Positions 31,482 through 39,443 of a DNA stretch of 53,537 nucleotides are shown here, piece after piece. A model generated the notes under the pieces. It saw only the letters and a list, made by a program, of their open reading frames with translations, was not told the origin of the DNA and searched no databases. The position numbers and the translations under genes were made by a program. This stretch comes from a virus: positions 1 through 53,537 of IMG/VR virus record IMGVR_UViG_3300009127_000006. The stretch is one strand, 5' to 3'. Position 1 is the stretch's first letter, and the number at the start of each line of letters is the position of its first letter.

Positions 31482-32519
31482 ATGGATGGAAAACAGCTGA
31501 CAAGACTCGTGCTGGATCTTCTCGACGAGGAGGCGGCAAGCTCCCTGTTTGCAAAACAGCGGGTCATATTTGATTATCTCGATGCCGCCGCCGTATCTTT
31601 TTCGAGGGAGACCGAGGGTCTCAAGAGAGAGGCGGTCATAACCACCGTGGCGGATCAGCAGACATACGATCTGCCGCCTGATTTTATATCGCTCTATATG
31701 AAGAACAGCCGCGGCCGGTATTTTGCCAAGTATTACGATACGGCCAATTATTCGTTCCCCATCAAGAGCACATACGAGAAGATCTTTAAATCCAACCTTA
31801 CCACATCCAAATCCACCCCGAACAGGTTCTGTATCCGGGGCCCCGCGCCCACTGACTGGGCCTCTGATCTTACCCGTCTCGTTACTTATCTGACCACGGA
31901 AGATTTAGCCTATCTCCTGACCGAGGCGGACGGTTATATCACCACGGAGGATTTGGACCGGAACTTACTCACGGGCACCGTAACGGCTACACACGCCCTG
32001 TCTGCGGGCGAGTCCATCCTTGAAGACAGCGCTCAGGACTTTCTCACCGGTGTTACCGCGTACCCGAGAACCCCTAAGGTCTACCCCAGGGATTTTGTCC
32101 ATAACCTCACCGACGAATCCTCCGGTATGGTCTTGGGGGGTGTAGACGATATTCGTATGGCGACGGCCCTGTTTGAGGGATCCAGGAACAGCTGGCTCTT
32201 GGGCGATCAATATGTGATTGTCCCAAACGTTCAGTACCGTATCATGTTGGATGCGCCCTCCGAGACCGCCGGGCATACCTTTACGCTTCCTTATATCTCT
32301 ATGCCTGCACCGGTGTACTCGGATTATTGCCAGTGGCGTTTCTCCCCCAACACCTCTATGGCCATCGCCCAGGAGGCGGCCTTTTTATACCAGAACCAGA
32401 AGGGGGATTATAACGCGGCTAACCGGCATCATCAGATATTCGGGGCCGAGGTGCTTCAGTCAAAGAGAGAAAAGGCCCAGCTTAGACTACAGGCCGGACG
32501 TTATAGGCAAAGAATGTAA
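31482..32519 (+). CDS. Putative head-tail connector/structural protein
   Basis: A 345-aa protein starting MDGKQLTRLVLDLLDEE. The N-terminus (QRVIFDYLDAAAVSFSRET) is helical and is followed by TTVADQQTYDLPPDFISLYMK, a common opening of phage adaptor (gp6/gp10-like) proteins. Two tandem T-T-E-D-L units (YLTTEDLAYLLTEADGYITTEDLD) form an odd repeat in the middle. The end (AAFLYQNQKGDYNAANRHHQIFGAEVLQSKREKAQLR) is helical. Likely part of the connector below the portal; family not certain. Confidence 0.6.
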   Translation: MDGKQLTRLVLDLLDEEAASSLFAKQRVIFDYLDAAAVSFSRETEGLKREAVITTVADQQTYDLPPDFISLYMKNSRGRYFAKYYDTANYSFPIKSTYEKIFKSNLTTSKSTPNRFCIRGPAPTDWASDLTRLVTYLTTEDLAYLLTEADGYITTEDLDRNLLTGTVTATHALSAGESILEDSAQDFLTGVTAYPRTPKVYPRDFVHNLTDESSGMVLGGVDDIRMATALFEGSRNSWLLGDQYVIVPNVQYRIMLDAPSETAGHTFTLPYISMPAPVYSDYCQWRFSPNTSMAIAQEAAFLYQNQKGDYNAANRHHQIFGAEVLQSKREKAQLRLQAGRYRQRM

Positions 32520-32530
32520 GTGAAGGGATG

Positions 32531-32604
32531 AATGTCCAACATCGAACATTGAACATCGAACATCGAATGAAAGGACAAATACCTAATACCCAATACCCAA
32601 TACC
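32531..32604 (+). repeat. Two heptad arrays (AACATCG type, TACCCAA type)
   Basis: AATGTCC, AACATCG, AACATTG, AACATCG, AACATCG (32531-32565), then TACCTAA, TACCCAA, TACCCAA (32580-32600) running into CCCGGAGG, the ribosome binding site. Confidence 0.9.
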
Positions 32605-32617
32605 CGGAGGTTGAATC

Positions 32618-33235
32618 ATGGCGTACACGAAAGAGAATATATTGGACGAAATCAGGGCGCTTTTAAACGAGCCCACGGCGCAGTTTTACTCGGACGCTGA
32701 GATCAATGAGTGGATCGATCAGGCCGCCATCGATATCAGCTCAAAAACCCTGTGCGATGAGTCGTCGGACACCATTACCCTTGTGAGCGGTCAGTTGGAG
32801 TATACGAAGCCCACCGGGTGTATCAAGATCTACGCATGCAGGTATGGCAATGTGGGGCTGATGAAGATCAATCCGAGACAGATCGCCCATGTCACTGCCG
32901 CAGCGGGTGCCCCGCAGTTTTATTATGAGTTTGCCGGTAATATCGGGATATTTCCCGTGGCAGGCGCCGCCCAGGCCGCCACTGATGTGACCGTGCTCTG
33001 CTCGCTTCAAACGGATGATATCACCGATATCGCCGATGAGTACCAGCCATACGCCATTTTATTTGGTGTGTATAAGGCGAAACAGAAGGACGGTAAATAT
33101 GATCAGGCGGCCCAGATCTTAGTCCAGTATCTCAACTCCCTTATCTTTCACCGTCAGGATCTCTACGACCGGGGTGTGGATAGTAAAGATATGTTTAAGA
33201 TACCGGATCGCACCGTTATGGTCGGGCAGCAGTAG
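32618..33235 (+). CDS. Head-tail adaptor protein
   Basis: A 205-aa protein beginning MAYTKENILDEIRALLNEP...YSDAEINEWIDQAAIDIS, the typical helical start of phage adaptor/connector proteins (gp4/gp6-like). This is followed by QLEYTKPTGCIKIYACRYG...MKINPRQIAHVTAAAGAPQFYYEFAGNIGIFPVA, a beta core with the usual conserved F-P turn. The C-terminal helix (YAILFGVYKAKQKDGKYDQAAQILVQYLNS) is also typical. It likely forms the ring joining portal and tail. Confidence 0.75.
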   Translation: MAYTKENILDEIRALLNEPTAQFYSDAEINEWIDQAAIDISSKTLCDESSDTITLVSGQLEYTKPTGCIKIYACRYGNVGLMKINPRQIAHVTAAAGAPQFYYEFAGNIGIFPVAGAAQAATDVTVLCSLQTDDITDIADEYQPYAILFGVYKAKQKDGKYDQAAQILVQYLNSLIFHRQDLYDRGVDSKDMFKIPDRTVMVGQQ

Positions 33236-33238
33236 GTG

Positions 33239-33312
33239 CTGGGCCGGAGCGAAGCGGCCTCCGGCTCGTAGAGCCTACGCCTCGGAGAGAGGTCCCGCGG
33301 AACGCGGGATTA
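33239..33312 (+). repeat. GC-rich palindromic border
   Basis: A mixture of short palindromes between two structural genes, including GCGGCCTCCGGCTCGTAGAG and the hairpin CCCGCGGAACGCGGG (33295-33309). It is related in style to the other GC-rich border elements but is not an identical copy. Confidence 0.6.
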
Positions 33313-33327
33313 CGGGATTAAGAGATA

Positions 33328-36141
33328 ATGGAAAAAAAGAATCGGCCTATTATCAGTGAGGAGCAGGTTTCGTCTTTGAATACCGAGGCGCCCCGGGCCC
33401 GGGACATGGAGGTGATCGCCCCCGGGAGCACACCGGATCTCAAGACCGAGGTCCCTGGGGCCCGTGACAGGGAGATTTTATTTCCGTCGCCGGGACCCGT
33501 TGCAGCCTTTACTCCGCTCAAGGAAGTGGCGGGCCAGCCCCGTATAAAGGATGATGTCTATCAGCGGAAGCAGTTTTATTTTACCGGTGAGTGGGTCGCG
33601 GATGAGGATCCTTTAAAGATAGGTGAAAAGAATTATTCCACCCTCCAGAATTACCGGTACCGGAATGTGGGCATTGAAGGGGTGGCCGGGTATACAAAGA
33701 TAAATACCACGGCCCTGACCGTTAACCTGAAGGGAAGGAGCGCCATACAGTTTCCGACCCCCTACACGGTAGGGTCCTATGTCCTGGCCCAGGCCGAGAA
33801 CGCGGCAGAGACCGCCTCAAAGGTGTGGGAGAACCGAGGTGTTGTCCCGGCCCAGACCGATTTTGAGGCTACGGCCCTGTGGGACGACGACGCAGATGCG
33901 GGTCTCGGCCGGTTTTCTCTCTGGCCCCAGGGGCACGTGGCCTACTCGAACGAAAAAGAATCGGCCATATGGGGCGGTCTCGAAAAGATCGTAAACGCCT
34001 TCATCCTTGCATCGGCAGCCATCACCGATATAGTGGCAGACGCCGAAGACCACACCGATATAATGCAGAACGACCTGAGCGACACGGACAACGTCGCCAC
34101 GGTCAGTGTGGCCGGCAGCACCGAGTATATGCTGATCGGGTCCACCAGACCCCTCCAGGGTGTGAAGTTTTACGTGTCTTCCGCCAATGGGTCCGCCTCA
34201 TCTCTGTCAGCCACATACTGGACCGGTGCCGCGTGGGCGGCAGTCCCGGGCGGGGCTCCGACCGATGGGACCAGTGTGGGCGGCAAGGCCCTGGCGCAGA
34301 CCGGTATGGTCACATGGAACAGCACCGAGGCCACGGCAAAGGTAAAATTTCTCGAAGGCCGTCTTCTTTACTGGTATCAGGTCATCCTCAGCGCCGGATC
34401 CGCCGGTGTCTATCAGGTGACGCTCAACGCGGAAATGCAGTCGGTAAAGGATATATGGGACGGGGTTTTCCGGGTCCCGTCCCAGTGCCAGATCCTTCAT
34501 CATCAGAAGAACGTGTGGGTGGATTACACTATGAACGCCTATGTGGAGACACCGGCCGGGTGGTATCCCACGGACGACGGATCAGGAGGCGATTACGGGG
34601 ACGGGAATATGTACCCCGGTTATTACATCCCGCTCCAGGGTCTCCATCTCAACTCGCCGCTCCAGGTGGGTTTCGAGGAGCCCGTGTCCGGGATCCGGGT
34701 CAATATGCTGGCCACCACCTTCGGGTTTACAAACCACTGGACCGCAGGAGACGCAAAGGTAAAATACTGGAACGGGTCCGCGTGGACCCCTGTTTCGTCC
34801 CTGGTGGACGAGACAAAAGACCTCGATGCGGGAGCCACAAGACCCTATAACCGGTCCGGGGTATTAAGCTGGACCTCGGCCGACGATGAAACACCAAAGA
34901 GCGATTTCGGGTCTGTGCTCTATTATTACCAGGTATCTGCCTCGCCCCAGTTGTCCACCGCCGCCAATAAGAACGTGTGGGCGGACGTGCTGCGCGGGAT
35001 CCCGGCGCCCAAAACCTTTGCCAAGGGCTATAAATTTCCGTTTATGTTTCAGGGCCGGGCCATGTTATGCGGTTTGTCGGGCCAGAAAAACCGGATCGAT
35101 TACTCCATGAGCTTCAGCCCTGATGTGTGGAACGGGGACGATTCCAGTTTCGGACCCTACGGCCCCTTGTATTTCGGCGGGGACGAGGAGCTGACAGGCG
35201 GGGTCCAGGTGTATAACCGGTTCGGGAGCACCATATACAACACGGCCATCATCTGTAAAAAACAGGAGACCTATCTTTTAGACGGCTACGATTTCACCAG
35301 CTGGAAGATATACCGGATCTCCGACAACCTGGGATGTCCGGCCCCCCTCACCATGGCAACGGCCGAGGTGGGATACGAGGTGGGTGAGGGCGCCACAAGA
35401 AATATCGCCATCTGGCTGTCCCACGCGGGCCCGGTCATATTTGACGCCGGGGTCCTGTTTCCCTTCAGGGACAAGATATCGGTGTACTTCGATCCCCAGG
35501 ACGCGAGATGTATAAATTTCTCGTATATCGAAAAGTCCACCGGGTGGGTGGATTCCACCAAACAGGAGTATAATCTTCTTATCCCGTCCGGATCCGCTCA
35601 GACCACAAACAACGTATGGCTCGTGTTTGACCTTATACGCCGAAGATGGTTTGAAAAGAAACCCACCGCCGCCTCAAACCCGTACCCCCAGGCCTCGGTC
35701 CGGGTGGTGGACACGGGCGGCGCACAGTATAACTACGGTTTCCGTGATAACGGCTATATGATGCGGTTGGAGAACGGGACCACATGGGACGGGGCCGATA
35801 TCACACAGAAGGTGGTCACGGCGGATCAGGTGCCCACGGGCGACATGTGGGACGAGACCCAGGTAAGAAGGGTCAAGCTCATAGCCGAATCCGTGATCGA
35901 GGCATCCACCACCACCGATATCACCCTTTATAAGGACGGCCAGGCCGCGGGCACCGCGCTTACGGCGTTGCTTCTCACCGGGGCAAACCGCCACGTGAGG
36001 GCCACCCAGGCCGTGGGAGGTATGTCGTGTCAGGGCTGGTCGTATGCCTTCGAGTTTGAGACCGCCACGGCCGCGGAACTGAAAGGCGCCCCGCTTTTAG
36101 GGTGGGGATACACGTTTAAGGTGTTGAGAGAGGATGAATGA
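33328..36141 (+). CDS. Large tail protein (937 aa), probable tail hub/nozzle
   Basis: A 937-aa protein dominated by beta strands and repeated jelly-roll-like or YDG-type segments (VKYWNGSAWTPVSSLVD; ATYWTGAAWAAVPGG), with many aromatic residues. Residues 11-45 contain a short tandem duplication (TEAPRARDMEV / TEVPGARDREI). The C-terminal half (FQGRAMLCGLSGQKNRIDYSMSFSPDVWNGDD; LRRRWFEKKP-like segments) resembles phage tail-tube B/nozzle proteins of podoviruses. It likely forms the tail knob below the adaptor. The start has only a weak ribosome binding site. Confidence 0.6.
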   Translation: MEKKNRPIISEEQVSSLNTEAPRARDMEVIAPGSTPDLKTEVPGARDREILFPSPGPVAAFTPLKEVAGQPRIKDDVYQRKQFYFTGEWVADEDPLKIGEKNYSTLQNYRYRNVGIEGVAGYTKINTTALTVNLKGRSAIQFPTPYTVGSYVLAQAENAAETASKVWENRGVVPAQTDFEATALWDDDADAGLGRFSLWPQGHVAYSNEKESAIWGGLEKIVNAFILASAAITDIVADAEDHTDIMQNDLSDTDNVATVSVAGSTEYMLIGSTRPLQGVKFYVSSANGSASSLSATYWTGAAWAAVPGGAPTDGTSVGGKALAQTGMVTWNSTEATAKVKFLEGRLLYWYQVILSAGSAGVYQVTLNAEMQSVKDIWDGVFRVPSQCQILHHQKNVWVDYTMNAYVETPAGWYPTDDGSGGDYGDGNMYPGYYIPLQGLHLNSPLQVGFEEPVSGIRVNMLATTFGFTNHWTAGDAKVKYWNGSAWTPVSSLVDETKDLDAGATRPYNRSGVLSWTSADDETPKSDFGSVLYYYQVSASPQLSTAANKNVWADVLRGIPAPKTFAKGYKFPFMFQGRAMLCGLSGQKNRIDYSMSFSPDVWNGDDSSFGPYGPLYFGGDEELTGGVQVYNRFGSTIYNTAIICKKQETYLLDGYDFTSWKIYRISDNLGCPAPLTMATAEVGYEVGEGATRNIAIWLSHAGPVIFDAGVLFPFRDKISVYFDPQDARCINFSYIEKSTGWVDSTKQEYNLLIPSGSAQTTNNVWLVFDLIRRRWFEKKPTAASNPYPQASVRVVDTGGAQYNYGFRDNGYMMRLENGTTWDGADITQKVVTADQVPTGDMWDETQVRRVKLIAESVIEASTTTDITLYKDGQAAGTALTALLLTGANRHVRATQAVGGMSCQGWSYAFEFETATAAELKGAPLLGWGYTFKVLREDE

Positions 36142-36149
36142 TAAAAGAT

Positions 36150-36233
<84 letters not shown>

Positions 36234-36250
36234 ACCCGGAGGTTTGATCA

Positions 36251-36757
36251 ATGGCAAATACACGTTTTAATCCTTATCTGCAGAAGATTATGCGCCGGGC
36301 GGCCAATACTCCGGCCCATGTTTCGGCCACTCCCCTGTCACGGGTGGTGGCGGCAGCGGCCCCGTATATGGCCAAGGAGGCGGCCCAGGACAGGGCCATT
36401 GCCACACAGTCCAGGGCCACGGCCATGAAGGCGGACCAGAACCGGGCCGATATGGCCCTCAAACGGGAGTATTTGGAGGAGTACGAGGACCAGAACCGGA
36501 AGGCCACCTATCTCGCCCTGGCCGATCTCTTCGGGATAACACCGCTCTCTATTTACAGGGATATAAAACATGACCAGCGGGCCCAGGCTTTCAGGAAGGA
36601 GGAGGCCGCATATCGTACTAAGATGATGGATATGGCGACCAAGAGGGCTGCAAGAGAGAAGGCGGCCCATGCCAAACAGATGCAGAGCCTTGATCAATAC
36701 AGGGAGTGGGCCAGGGATCAGCTCATGGCCATGGAACATGGAGACGATTTTCTTTAA
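36251..36757 (+). CDS. Ala-rich coiled-coil virion protein
   Basis: A 168-aa protein, Ala- and Met-rich and helical: YLQKIMRRAANTPAHVSATPL, YMAKEAAQDRAIATQSRATAMKADQNRADMALKREYLEEYEDQ, then AYRTKMMDMATKRAAREKAAHAKQMQSLDQYREWARDQLM. It opens a set of four proteins of the same composition that precede the giant gene. In podoviruses such proteins are internal virion (ejection) proteins that enter the cell with the DNA. Role inferred from composition and order. Confidence 0.6.
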   Translation: MANTRFNPYLQKIMRRAANTPAHVSATPLSRVVAAAAPYMAKEAAQDRAIATQSRATAMKADQNRADMALKREYLEEYEDQNRKATYLALADLFGITPLSIYRDIKHDQRAQAFRKEEAAYRTKMMDMATKRAAREKAAHAKQMQSLDQYREWARDQLMAMEHGDDFL

Positions 36758-36775
36758 CCACGGAGGTACAGGGAT

Positions 36776-37102
36776 ATGGCAACTCAGATGCCGGGTATAA
36801 ATTTATCTGATCTTTATGGCGCCCAGGCGGGCAGTGTGTTCGGTAAACGACGCAGGCCCGCCACGCCCCTTACGGAGAGGATGGAGGCGGAAACGACCGG
36901 GTATCAGCAGATGATAGCCGATATGACCGGCCAATGGGTCCAGGAAGAGCAGTTCAGGGAGAATATGGAGCTTATGCAGCAGCAGCTCGAAGCACAGAAA
37001 GAGGCGGCCGAGACCTCCAACTGGATCGGCGTGGCCGGTCTCGGGCTCCAGGGCGCGAGACTCGGTTATGATGTGGCGTCCCTTGCCGGGCTTTTTGCAT
37101 AG
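36776..37102 (+). CDS. Short paralogue of following virion protein
   Basis: A 108-aa protein with an N-terminal block, LSDLYGAQAGSVFGKRRRPATPLTERMEAE, that matches the start of the next protein (RSLYTRQTGSTLGKRRPPKMPLVERREAD). A coiled coil follows (EEQFRENMELMQQQLEAQKEAAETS), then a Gly-rich amphipathic end (WIGVAGLGLQGARLGYDVASLAGLF). It looks like a trimmed copy made by tandem duplication. It may be packaged alongside its larger relative. Confidence 0.6.
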   Translation: MATQMPGINLSDLYGAQAGSVFGKRRRPATPLTERMEAETTGYQQMIADMTGQWVQEEQFRENMELMQQQLEAQKEAAETSNWIGVAGLGLQGARLGYDVASLAGLFA

Positions 37103-37123
37103 AACCACAGGAGGACCAGGTCA

Positions 37124-38353
37124 ATGGCTAACCTAAGAAGTCTATACACCAGACAGACCGGCTCGACACTGGGTAAGAGAAGACCGCCGAAAATGCCGCT
37201 TGTGGAGCGCAGGGAGGCGGATAAACCCGGCTGGAAGAAATCCGTACTCAAGATGACGGCCTTAAGGGCGGCCGCTGACCAAAAGAAAAGACAAAGGGCC
37301 CTGGAACAGGAAGGTCTCCATCTTCAGCGGGAGGCCGCGGACAAGGCCAACAGGATAAGGGCAGTGGGTATGGGTATGGATGCCGCCAAACTCGGGGCCA
37401 GCGGCCTAAAGGCCTATGCGGCCGCGGCTGCGGCAAAAAAGGCGGCTATAGCCCAAGCGGCGCTCATTAAGTCAGGTTACGCGCCCGCCGGTTATGCTTT
37501 GACCGCCCCGACCACGGGCACCGCTCCGGCCTATGGCCCGACCGTTGGAGGTCTGGTCGCCCCTACTGCCGGGCTCGGCGGCGTGGCCGGTGGCCTGGGC
37601 ACGGCCGGAGGTATGGCCGGTGCAGGCGCTGCAGGTTATGCCGGGGCAACTGCGGCCGGGGCATTTTCAGCAGGCGGTGGAGGAATGGCCGGGCTCATGT
37701 CCGCCATCCCGGGTGTAGGAATCTTTATCGGCGCCGGTATGCTTCTGATGAAGATCTTCGGTCTCGGGCCGTTTGGGGAACCCAGTAGGCACCGGAATAG
37801 GTTTGACAACGTCTATATGGCGGAAAGGGGCATGAGGTGGGAGCCGGATTCCCAGAAATGGATCCCGTGGGACAAGGATCGCTCCATGACCGGACAGGAG
37901 TACGCAAAGACGCAGTACCCTGAATTTGCCAGATCGCTCGTCCATAATTATCACAGCTCCGAGTCCATGAACCCAATGGAGGACGAGAGGTACCTGCCTG
38001 ACGAAGAATGGCTTTCTGCCGGCGCATGGGGCGCACAGACAAATGAATTTTACGCGAGTGTTTATGGTTCGGGTACACCCATGTACACCAATAAACTGAC
38101 CGATGAAAACAGGGATTTTTATGAGAGGAACCCATACGATGACAGTGCCAATCGGCGTCTTGACCAGCAGTTTCGTTACCGATTGAAATCACCCACAACG
38201 GATCAGCTTGAACAGGTCGGCAGGGAGATCCTGGCCAACTACGCAAAGAAGATGGGTTTTCCGGCCGGCGGCGGATCCCGCGCCACATGGCATCATAAAC
38301 CGGGTGTCCCCAATTTCTGGGAAAAGGAACCGGAAGCCAACAACCAGCAATAG
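37124..38353 (+). CDS. Ejection/internal virion protein with Gly-Ala membrane segment
   Basis: A 409-aa protein. The N-terminus shares the GKRR-P..PL.ER.EA module with the previous gene. A coiled coil (about 50-95) leads to a long Ala/Gly-rich stretch (GGVAGGLGTAGGMAGAGAAGYAG, GLMSAIPGVGIFIGAGMLLMKIF) suited to membrane insertion. The rest is polar with many Tyr and Arg residues (NVYMAERGMRWEPDSQKWIPW). This is the pattern of pore-forming ejection proteins of podoviruses. It is an inference from composition and gene order. Confidence 0.6.
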   Translation: MANLRSLYTRQTGSTLGKRRPPKMPLVERREADKPGWKKSVLKMTALRAAADQKKRQRALEQEGLHLQREAADKANRIRAVGMGMDAAKLGASGLKAYAAAAAAKKAAIAQAALIKSGYAPAGYALTAPTTGTAPAYGPTVGGLVAPTAGLGGVAGGLGTAGGMAGAGAAGYAGATAAGAFSAGGGGMAGLMSAIPGVGIFIGAGMLLMKIFGLGPFGEPSRHRNRFDNVYMAERGMRWEPDSQKWIPWDKDRSMTGQEYAKTQYPEFARSLVHNYHSSESMNPMEDERYLPDEEWLSAGAWGAQTNEFYASVYGSGTPMYTNKLTDENRDFYERNPYDDSANRRLDQQFRYRLKSPTTDQLEQVGREILANYAKKMGFPAGGGSRATWHHKPGVPNFWEKEPEANNQQ

Positions 38354-38363
38354 GAGTAAAGCC

Positions 38364-39437
38364 ATGTACGTACAAAACCCCTATGGAAGTGACGCGAATG
38401 TGAGTACCTCATTAAGGGAGTTGAGCCGGTCATTGAGGGATATGGTCAAGGACGAGATGACGGCCCGGGTCCGGGACAGGGAGTATCAGTCCAGGCTGGC
38501 GGATCGTCAGATGCAGCTAAAGATCCTTGGGCTTGACAGCGATAAACTGGCCCTCCAGGAGAAACTGGCCCTTCGTAAGCTGGACCTCCAGGGAGACAGG
38601 GATCAGCTGACCGCGGCCAGGGACGATAGAAGATTCCGGTTGAGCGAACAGACCGCCAACATTGCACAGCAGGATCGCGCCGCGCAGCTTGCACTCCAGC
38701 AGCAGATGTATGACGAGGGCGAGGATCAGAGGGCGGCAAAGCTGAAAGCCACTGAACAGCAAACAATGTTAAACAAACCCACGACCGTCGCCGAGTTTTG
38801 GGATTTCGATGAACAGCAGGACCAGGGCATAATAAAGACGCTTGCCACCCGTGGATTAACCGGCAGTATGACGAATGGTCAGATACGGGAAGCTATCCGC
38901 AAAGATCCGGTTATACCTGTTTTGTTAATGATGCACGGTCTTACAAAAGGTATGCCGCTGCTCAAAAAGCAGTATAAGAATGCCGACGCGGAAGGAAAGC
39001 TGCAGATACGGGAAGGGGTGAGACAGCAAACACAGGAACTGAGGGCCATACAGAACAAGATCTCACCGGATAAAATAATGGCTGTCGCGAAGACCCTGGC
39101 AGCGGATCCCATGGTCGGCGACCCGCTCAAAAAGGCCATGCAAATGGCGGCGCTTATTAAAGAGTGGAATGTTGACAAGCGTATAAAAGATATTGAGAAG
39201 TTCTTCGGGTTGAACAAGGAGAAAGCAAAACCCCAGGTCAAGACGGATACTAAGACAGCTCCGCCAAAAACGGTCGATCCGGCCGCCGCACGGCAGGAAC
39301 TGGCCGCGTTGGTAGAACAGGCCAACGCACTGGGAGTAAGTTACGGGATAGGTACCATCAGGAACCTGGTGAACCAGGGGAAGATGGACACGGCCATCAA
39401 GACGATGAAACGAATGATAAATCAGAAAAAGAGATAG
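38364..39437 (+). CDS. Long coiled-coil internal virion protein
   Basis: A 357-aa protein from ATG 38364 (AGGAG ribosome binding site). Residues 10-130 form a continuous heptad-type coiled coil (RELSRSLRDMVKDEMTARVRDREYQSRLADRQMQLK and following). The C-terminal half is helical with Lys/Gln-rich tracts (MPLLKKQYKNADAEGKLQIREGVRQQTQELRAIQNK) and a basic end. It is probably an ejection protein that works with the preceding Gly-Ala protein. The giant gene starts six bases after its stop. Confidence 0.6.
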   Translation: MYVQNPYGSDANVSTSLRELSRSLRDMVKDEMTARVRDREYQSRLADRQMQLKILGLDSDKLALQEKLALRKLDLQGDRDQLTAARDDRRFRLSEQTANIAQQDRAAQLALQQQMYDEGEDQRAAKLKATEQQTMLNKPTTVAEFWDFDEQQDQGIIKTLATRGLTGSMTNGQIREAIRKDPVIPVLLMMHGLTKGMPLLKKQYKNADAEGKLQIREGVRQQTQELRAIQNKISPDKIMAVAKTLAADPMVGDPLKKAMQMAALIKEWNVDKRIKDIEKFFGLNKEKAKPQVKTDTKTAPPKTVDPAAARQELAALVEQANALGVSYGIGTIRNLVNQGKMDTAIKTMKRMINQKKR

Positions 39438-39443
39438 GTTATT

